Of a DNA stretch of 64,000 nt, positions 45,401 to 54,700 are shown one piece after another. The number at the start of each line of letters is the position of its first letter. Position 1 is the first letter of the stretch. The translations under genes were made by a program, and so were the position numbers. The stretch spans positions 50,616,296 to 50,680,295 of the forward strand of contig NW_024609880.1 in the NCBI RefSeq assembly GCF_016920785.2, read 5' to 3'. The notes below the pieces were generated by a model. It did no database searches. It saw only the letters and a list, made by a program, of their open reading frames with translations, and was not told the DNA's origin. This DNA comes from Ixodes scapularis (Eukaryota; Arthropoda; Arachnida; Ixodida; Ixodidae).

Positions 45401-48400
45401 TCTGCGCTAGGGATGAGAGAACCTTTTTTGAGCTAGCTTTCTAGCTTATAGGGGGTGCGAGAGTTGCACCAACTGCATCATCATCAACATGGCGGTGGCC
45501 TAGGTGCGTTTTTTATGAAGGCATATAGGTTCGGCTGGATTTCGGGGAAGGTGACATAAGCCCCTCCCCTGGCTACGCCACATGCACACAAGGATGTCAT
45601 GGACATTTCCTTGCCATTTGCATTATAAATAAATCGAAGTGTCTTTTTCTGAGCACCTTCCAGTTGGTGAATAAGTGACTGGTAATGCGGATCCCATGGA
45701 ACGTCCGCATATTTTAGTATAACATATGAACCACAGAAACGTACAACACGAGCTTCATTTAATGGTCGTTGATTCACTGGCGAAAAGAAAATGGCAGGAA
45801 AGAGCTTTTGTAGGCGTCGCTGCGACGCCACGTGAAGCCATGGTGGAACGTGACATTGTGACATGACTTGTGTGACACCGTGATGTCTCCTCGTGCCACG
45901 GCAACCCTGCACGCAACACATCTGGTGGTCCAATGTGAAACATCATCAAAAATGGTTCTCAGCTTGGTATTTTGATGAAATGCAGCTTCTCTCTAGTAAT
46001 TTAAACTGTTTCATCAACCCCGTTTTTTTATTACATGCAGGCAAAGAGGCTGCTGCTGAACAGCATTGTGTGGCCAGAGGTGGAGCTCTTGGTCGAGCAA
46101 AAGCTGGAGGAACATTCGCGAAATGGTAAGCTGATTTCGACGTTCCTTTTTCTTTATTTTGTGGCCACTGTTCTGAACGATAGCAAAGCCTTGGCGTTGC
46201 CTTCGCAGCACCCTCCATCCCTCTCGTCCAAAGCAGGTTCTCCTGCGAAGAAAAATTACGAGTGTTTGCCTCGATGGGAAATTCTGTTGATTTATTTATT
46301 GTAGAATACCGCGCACCCGCCCATTCCACACTAAGTGCCCATTTCCAAATTTGTAAGATCTGAGAAAATATGCACAGTAGATTGATATGTAAAATTAATG
46401 ACCGGACAAGCGCCCATCCCCCATTTTTCTCGCGATTATCTCTAAATTTTGAGTGGGCGCTTTCCCGGTATCTTACGGCAGCTATCTGAACTGTAATGGC
46501 ATTGTCTTAAAGGTAGTGGTTTACCCACTTCGAAATGAGGGACGTGGCAGTAGAGAAATGCAAATGCATAGCTGGTAAGTCTCCCGTATTATCCAGGAGA
46601 CTTCCGAATTTCGACCATTTCGTAAGGTTGTACGGTTGACAGGAAAACCCCACCCCCCCCCCTCCCCGCACTTAAGCAATTAGTTTTTGCCGTCACGGCA
46701 GACTGCAGCAATGATATAGCGAGGCCCAGCTGTACCTCACTAGCATGAGAAGTGCAATACAAGTGTAATGAAGTTGTCTGCATGTAAATTGTCAATCTTT
46801 GTTTTTGAAAAGAAAAAAACAGCTACATGCCCCCCTCCCCAGTAAAAATCCCTCGGATTTGGTTTCTTTAAACATGGCAGGTATGCTGGTAATGTTCACT
46901 TCATGTCGGTTGGTTTCGGTTTTCACAAGAGCAATGTCTGACATGCGAGGCCTGTTCATGGAGTTTTCTGTAACCTGTTCTGAAATTGTTTCACTATGAT
47001 TATTTTTGCAATGATTTATCACCCGTTTGGTTGTTTGTTTATTGATATATATTGTTCATTTGTTGCTCTTTTACTACCCATTTTTTGTACCTGCTCTCCC
47101 CCACTGTAATGCCTTCAAGCCCTAAGGGTATATTCAGTAAATATACACGAACTCATCTTTGTTACGTCACGCCGCGGTGGTGGGGCATCGTACGCACTTC
47201 CGGTCCGGGGCTGTGGGCCGAAGTGCCCATGTGAGGCGTGTATTCCTGCGATGTTTTGAAAGGAACCAGACAAAAACCTGCCTTTTCGTCAAAATGCTGC
47301 GACTGGGGCTGTACCAAAAGTGTAGAGAAAGATTTGAAGGTCAGTTTTCATGCGCTCGGTTCGTCCGAGAACGTGGATATGTGCCGTGAAAAGGGAAAAC
47401 CAGACGCCGTCGGACCACGATTGCTTGGGCGGGAAGCATTTTGGGTTGAATTTACGGATACTTTTGGCCATCAGATTTATTTGTTTTGTTCCAAAATGAG
47501 CGCTGGAAAATCGTCAAGTTGCACGCACCACCAGCGGACTACGTTCAGTGCGTCTTCAAGTTCAAACGGCTGCCTGATTGTTCGAACTGTCGTCTGCTCT
47601 TTCAAACGTTTCTGCTTGTCGTCTGCTCTTTCAGAGTACACCGGCCCGTAGATCAAACATGGGCCCGGTACTTGCGATAAGAAGTAAGTGCAGGCCTCAA
47701 AAGACTTAAGTTTGAAGGTTGGTAAGCAGGCTGGACGTAAACAGTAGATACAAGGAGATGTTGATCATTGTTACCAGTGGCCATCAACGATTTGTTATGC
47801 CTGATTCACTTGGTTAGATTCTGCTTGCGATTTTCAGTATTGACGTCGACATCTCAGCTACGGTTCACGCTTTTACAGTCCGAGCGACGTCGCTACTGAA
47901 AATTGCAAGCGAAATCTCATCATGTGAATCAGGTTTTAGCTTACATTCTGTGGCGTCCATGCGGTATGAATCGCCGCGTGTCAGATGATTCACGCGAAGT
48001 TTTGCGGTGTAGCGAGCCTTGGTAATTTCGCTGACGCCGCTCAAGTAGTCAGACATCGTTAGGAGGACGTAGAATCAACAATTTCAACGCCAAAAAGGGC
48101 GTGGGGCTTACACCGACGCCGACAACATTGCATTTCAATGGTTTGTTTATGGGCGACGGCGAGCTTCTTGCCCACACCCCCAGCGCGCATGCGCGGCGCC
48201 ATTGGTGTCCGCTAGGGGCGCTCCGGGCGCTCCGGTTTGTTTGTAAACATGAGTTGGTGTATATAAATAAATGCAGTTTTTTTGCAACATATAGGAGATT
48301 TTTTAGGCAAAGGTAAATTTTCTTGGTACCCTTTTTTATATGCATGGGGCAGGGCACAAAGGAAATAAAATGTTTCATTAAGGTACGCTTAGAGCTTGGC

Positions 48401-51400
48401 TGAACTGCTTGTTGAGACACCGATTCGAACAGGGGTAAGGTTGTCTCGTCAATTGTGGATATCTATCGACACCGGAGTAGCATGCCTTATCTGCTTCTGA
48501 AAGATTAGCCGCTACAAACAGGCTATCGCTAGAGGTGTCTGTCTCTGTGCAGCCCAAGTATTTTTCTTTCTTTTTTTCTTTTTTTTATCCTAGGTGTCAA
48601 GGTTGTGGTTCTGGAGGCTGCCCTACTTTTGGAAGCTGGCTGGGATCACAAGTGCCACCAAGTCTGGCTGAGCATCATTCCAGAGAAAGAAGTGAGTCAG
48701 CGGCATCTCCCCTGGCGGTCAAATTTGTCTCGAGCCACGCTGCACACTTGAGCACGACTGGAGCACGGGCTAAGCGTGCTCTAGGCAGGTTTTGGACTTG
48801 ATTGTATGTGTGCCCAGAAATTTTCGAAGTTATGCCAGATTTCATGCAAACCTTTCAGCGGGTTGCCAATAATTTGCTGAACTGTTCCGAATGTATTTGT
48901 TTCGGCGTATTTATTTCTCGCATACTATAAATGGTCCTTCCCTTTTTCCCCTCATGTAATGCCCTTAGCAGGCCCTTGATGCAGAGTAAATTAATGACTG
49001 AATGAAATATACATTCCGCACAGAATTGCAGATTGTTTGCATTGGGAAGCCCAACTTTATTGCAGCAATAGCCGCGGACAGAATTAGAACAGTAAGAGGG
49101 TCTTTCAGTCCTGGGGCATGTCGGGCTCTGAGGCTTGGACGTATTCCCCACAAGAATACCACCTGAAGCTGCACGACCTTAGAGTATGTTATACAGGGGT
49201 CAAATCCCTTTCGCTCTTTTCCACGGCCATTGGCGATCGATCGCTCGTAATCAACAGATTCCTCGAGCCGCCAAAACTTTAATTTGGCGCGCAATACTAC
49301 GTTGCGCCATCTCATGAACAGTTGAGGAACTACAGCTTTGATTTCGATTTCGTTTTGCACTTTCTCCCGAGCTGGTGACCCATGAGAAATAAATCTCCTG
49401 CGGCAGTGGCTCTTGTCATCTTGATGACATTGGGGACCGCTGCAAAAATAGCCTTAATCGCATGACTTAACTGGTCTTGCTGCTTGTTTTTTTTGTTTTT
49501 TTAAGACAGCAGCAGCGAGGACTGTGGATGATGTTGGATTGTTTGATTCGAGCTCCAACAGCAACGTTTCATCTCCAAGGTGCAGAATATCAACAGGTGC
49601 ACGTTAAAGAGCATCTTTCTAGCTTTCTAGGCTGTTCTGAGCTAGGGTACATATTTTACGTGTGATGCAAGCCTTAGAAACTCCAGCAGATGAGAAGTTA
49701 AGGCAGTGCTGAGACAACCTCAGGTCTTTTGCAAAAACAAAAGTGTTCTAGAGGACTCGTGCGTGTCCGCATCCAACACCGTCTCGGTATGCAATGACAC
49801 CACAAAAGCACACTTGCCAACAGACAAAAAAAAGGGGGGGGGGGGCATTAGCTAGAGTTTTCTAACTGACAGAAGTGGTAATGGTGCAAATGGGGCACAC
49901 ATTGTATAGACTCTTTCAGGCAGCTGGGCATGGGCGCCGCCATAACCGACCTTCAGTTTTTGTCCCCGATTATTCCGTTCGCTTCACTTCATCATTACCA
50001 CAGCAGGGCAGGTTATTGCCATTTTAGATTCTACTGCGTCCTCCTCCCCAGCCAAGGCCTTTGTGGAGGCTCGACAACGCCCGCTTCAGTGGCTAGGCAT
50101 CTCGGTAAGACAAGAGAAGGTCGGCTATGGCGGCTCGATCTGGCGCGCGTTGAAAGCGTCTATATTTAGGGTTGAGCAAAAAATGTTTTGACTTTTTGTT
50201 CTTATTTATGCATGAATTCCAATCAGCATTTATATTTGACAAACTTTTCTCAGACATCAGTGCAGACATTCCTTTTTCTTTAAAAAATCAGCTTATCGGC
50301 TACATTTTGATATATCATAATTGGGGTTCCGTGTGTTAAATTTTTTTTTCTTCTTTTTTTGTATTGGGGGTATTTTTTTTTGGGGGGGGGGGGGGAAGTA
50401 TTTTTTTCTAATGATATGATGTTTTTGTATAAATTGGTTATAACTTAACCAGTTTACACGAAAAACACAGAATTTTTAGGAAAAAATGAACCCCCAAAAA
50501 CAAAAACCACCAAACTAAAAAAAAAAAAAATAAATTGAAAGCAATGAATTTTAATTATAATTCACCATATGCTGGCTAGTTTCGAAAATAAAAGATGTTT
50601 CGTTCATCTCTCAAAAATCACCACTTTGTCCAGTGGTACGGAAAGTTACATATTGCTTATAGCAAGGAAAAAAATTGTGCTTGACCGGGGGATGAACAGA
50701 TGTCGACGATGTGCCCTAGCAATTCCTGGGGCGGGGTGCCTCAAGGGGCATCCAAAGAGGATACTTCAGAGCGCGTGAAGCCACACTTCTCTACCACACG
50801 AAGCAAAAGTTGAAGTTCGGCCGTCCGTCTTCCGTTTTAACATGCACCGGTCAAAAGTTGCGGCTCTCATCCTCACCTCCTCCGCTTTTCCTTGACGTCG
50901 GTGCCTGTCCATCCATTCTGCTGCACCCTCGTGTCCTTCCCCTTCTCGTTTTTGGGTCTCGAAGAGCAGCGGAGGCCTCGAGCGATTGACTGACAGTCAA
51001 CAGAGCATGCGAGCGACTCTTCAGACCCACGTGATGCGTGTGCTCTAGGCCTTCATGAAGAACACGAGCATACCTTGGCTGAAAAAAAGCTCCCCCCCCC
51101 CCCCTTTTCTTCCGGCCAAAAAACAAAACAACAAAAGTACGGAAGGAGGCGGATCATCGCACTGTGGCGTAGAAGTGTCGCTTCGTGCATTCCTGAAGTG
51201 TCTTGTTCGGACAACCCTTCAATGGCCAAACATTTTGCAACTATCATTTTCACAGCCTGGTCAGCACACTCATTGTCGAGAGTGGCAGTTTTGGGGTGAG
51301 CAGCGGGGCATCAAACTCCAGTTAGCTCTCGCCACATAGACATTAAACCATCTTCCAGACTTTGCAACTAATATTTTTTTTTTACAACGCGTGACATTAA

Positions 51401-51632
51401 ATTTGATTTCTGCCCATCCGCGTCCCAAAGGCTGGTTGGCACATTTGCGTGCGAGTACAGTCGAGTGCGTAAAAAGTGTAATAATATTTGCGGATTGGGT
51501 AAAAGCAAGCAGAGTGCACCGAGCGTAAGTATGTGTTCTTCGTTGCACTGTGCTAAATTTGTATTACTATCAGGGGTTTCCCTAGGATTCTAATCAAGGG
51601 GGGGGGTGTCCCAATGGCGTGGGGGGGGGGGG

Positions 51633-51711
<79 letters not shown>

Positions 51712-54700
51712 GAGAGGGGAGGCAATGCGAGGCGAGGCTAGATAAAATATAAAACTGTTTCTTATTTAGTCCACTAGCTAAATTACAGACGTCTATTAAC
51801 CAAATGCTCATACCCGTAATGTATGTTTCCCTTTCTCTATATATACACCTGAGAAGTGGTGTTTTCTACTCAATCTGAAAAAAAAAAAAAATTTTTTTTT
51901 TTTTTTTTTTTTTGGATTTAAGGGCAGGTGTTTAGGAAAACTAAGGGGGGGGGGGTCTCAACCCCCCCTAGGCGGGGTCTAGGGAAATCCCCGATTACGA
52001 TATCCCTGTTTTTGCATTTCCATTATACACATCTCTGTAATTTTATATTCCAAGGTGTTTTCTGTGTGTCCCACATCCCGTGTATCGCTCACAGCTGCCT
52101 CTGCTCCCGACTGAGAGTTAGCAATATATCGAAGAAAACAAATGAAGAACTAAAAAGACTCGATCACGCTCGAAACGCAAATGTCTGAAGCGGCCATAAG
52201 TGTGGCCGAGTCGTCCTTGGCACCCCTTCTTTTTGTTGTTTGTGGTACGACAATTCGTGCCCGTTTCGATGCAGGCAATAAAACGGCTCATGGCTCGGGA
52301 CGGCCTGAACGAGGAGCAGTCGCTTCGACGTATCCGGTCCCAGAAACCCAACAAAGAACAAGTGGCCATGGCCAACGTCGTCTTCAGCTCCCTCTGGGAG
52401 TACGACGTCACAGAGCAGCAGGTGGGGTCTTCCTCTCTTCCTCGTCGCTGGCACACCCGACAGTGCAGTGATGTGATTGGTGCGCCAATTGTGCCAAACT
52501 GCGCCAAGGGGCTAACCCTGTTACATCCTGCTACATTTTGCCACAATATGGGTAATCTGCGCCAAGCCTGCGCCAAAGGACCAATTCAGGCCGCCTTTCA
52601 AAGCCGAAACTAAATTGAGTACCGTAATTGAGCATGCGTGAGCTAGGTGGCGCAAGTGGCCGCCCGACACAGAGTACCCAGCTTCAATCATTCATCCGGT
52701 CTTGCATGGTTCTTCCCGCCTTCTCAAGTTTCACGCGCTCGTGGATCTCGTCTAGCGCAATTTTTTAAATTTTTGTAACGATAGACACGGGCGTGTGCGG
52801 ACGCTCCGATGCTAGCATTCATGGCACCAGCCATGCCGTCGTGCTGTGAAACGAAACCATGTTTTTGTGCTGCAGGAGTTACTTTGTGAGCTGAAGCCTT
52901 CGCTCCTGAAAGCAACGGCCATGACAAAACTGTATTTGGTCCCTGCCTGCCAGTCACCCTGGTCGCGCAACGTCGGGTGTTGCCGTCCCCACGTCGCTGC
53001 AGATCTGGCGCTTTCTAAACTAAAGCATATATACCTGCACTACATGTCCATCAACATCCCTGCTCTTGTTTAATTCATACACTACTACAAAAATCCCTCT
53101 TTAACTCAAAGATTGCTATGTCAAAGTATTGATTATCTAGGTTTCTCTCAGCGGACTTTCTTTGAGAGGGACCCCGGTGCGTGAAAAATCTAGCGTGAAA
53201 GAAAGTTGATGAAGAGAAGTGAGCTAAAGCAAAGAAGGTAATGTCTGCACGCTGAACACTCGCAGCGCACTTGTTTGTATCGAGTTCAGTCGTTGCACAA
53301 AGCGCTCCAAGAACTTTTCGCTCTCGATGTCTTGCATCGATGCGCTCAGGTTATTTTTTTGTTTGTGTTAAGCTTGTACCTCGCCTGCCAGCCTGGCAAG
53401 CACACGCCGCTGGTCTGTTTTTTGTCGTTTGCTGGACAGTTACTACATTTTGCATACAATTTTGGGAACCAGTTGGCGACGGTTTAAATCGAACAGCCGT
53501 TGTGTCCGCTCGCGCGCCGAAGCACGTGCAACTGCAAGCCTGCCGAAGTTGCCCTCACGTGCACGCAAACATGATTGCACGACAGAGGCACCAGCCGGAA
53601 TGCTTTCAATCCATTTTTTTTTTCTTCGTTTGTTTACTTTAGACGAAAATTTGTCACGTCGGCAACCAGTAAAACGAAAGCGTTTTTTTTCATAATTGTT
53701 CGGCAACGCCCACAGCACTGTATACTTTTAGGATGTCTCAGCAGTAAAAACATAAGCTGCTAGTTCCGTCACCACTGTAAAAAAAAGGAGGTGTACACGG
53801 GTACTCCCCTTGTCCCATATGTAACTCCCCAAAACATTTTGTCGTTCTGTCCACTGACGTCGAGCTGGCAATACCAACTTTTACGAGCAGCTTGATAGCT
53901 GTTGGATATAACGTACTAAATAGCTAATGTGCGTATCAAAGACTAAAAAAAAAAAAATTTACTGAGGTTTTGCAGCTGGGCCGAAAAAACCTTGATTGTC
54001 TTAATATAGCCTTTAATGAGCACATTAGCTATTTCAATAAGTTGTATCGGTCGACTATCAAGCCGCTCGTAAAAGTTGGTATCGCCAGCTCGACGTCAGT
54101 GGACAGAACGACAAAATGTAGTTTTGGGGAATTACATATGGGACAAGAGGAGTACCCGTGTACACCCCCTTTTTCTTAGAAAGCATTATGTAACATGACA
54201 ACACAACACAAAGTGTCTTTCGTATGTCCAGCACATAAAACCAATTTGTTTTATTTTTCTAAGAATATCTGCTCCAAGAGCCACTTTTGCTGCTCCGAAA
54301 CACTGTTCTGGCTGCTCCAAAGGCCACTTTTTCTGCTCCGAAACACTATTTTGGCTGCTCCGAAAGGTGGTCCAAAATGGCTTAGGCCAATCACATCACT
54401 GCAGTGAAGTATGGGTCGTCTGCCGCGTCTGCACGGGTGCGCCAGCTCCGGTAGATCGCTTGCGCAACACCCGTGCACCTCCACGTTCGTGTAATGTTAC
54501 ACGAGGAACCGTGTGAGCTGTATGCCTTTTCTACACTAGCCGACCAAGGCGTCTGAACGTAGCTATCCTTACCATACTCCAAAATTAAATTGCCTTAATG
54601 CCCCCTATAGCTTTTTCTTTTTTTCCCGATCTACTGTAAAATGTGCAGCGAGTGCCAGTGCAAAATTTGGAGATAATCTTGTAAAACTGGGGAATGGGCC

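Larger units (their letters stand above)
42700..46040 (+). other. COASY intron 4
   Basis: A 3.3-kb intron. A word ATGGTCrTTAAAyACTAyTG CATCTGCGCTrTCGA appears at about 42889 and 43421, on either side of a large purine microsatellite. Further along are a TTAA MITE (44480-44645), a fold-back of AACAGAAAG...type (44123-44213), a second G-rich tract (45289-45356) and a LINE fragment (45589-45738). Confidence 0.75.
48692..52274 (+). other. COASY intron 6
   Basis: A 3.6-kb intron. It holds a LINE 3' tail (about 48950-49010), a dispersed repeat (49500-50330), homopolymers near 50340-50530 and a long GA microsatellite (51635-51712). Nothing coding is seen. Confidence 0.7.
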
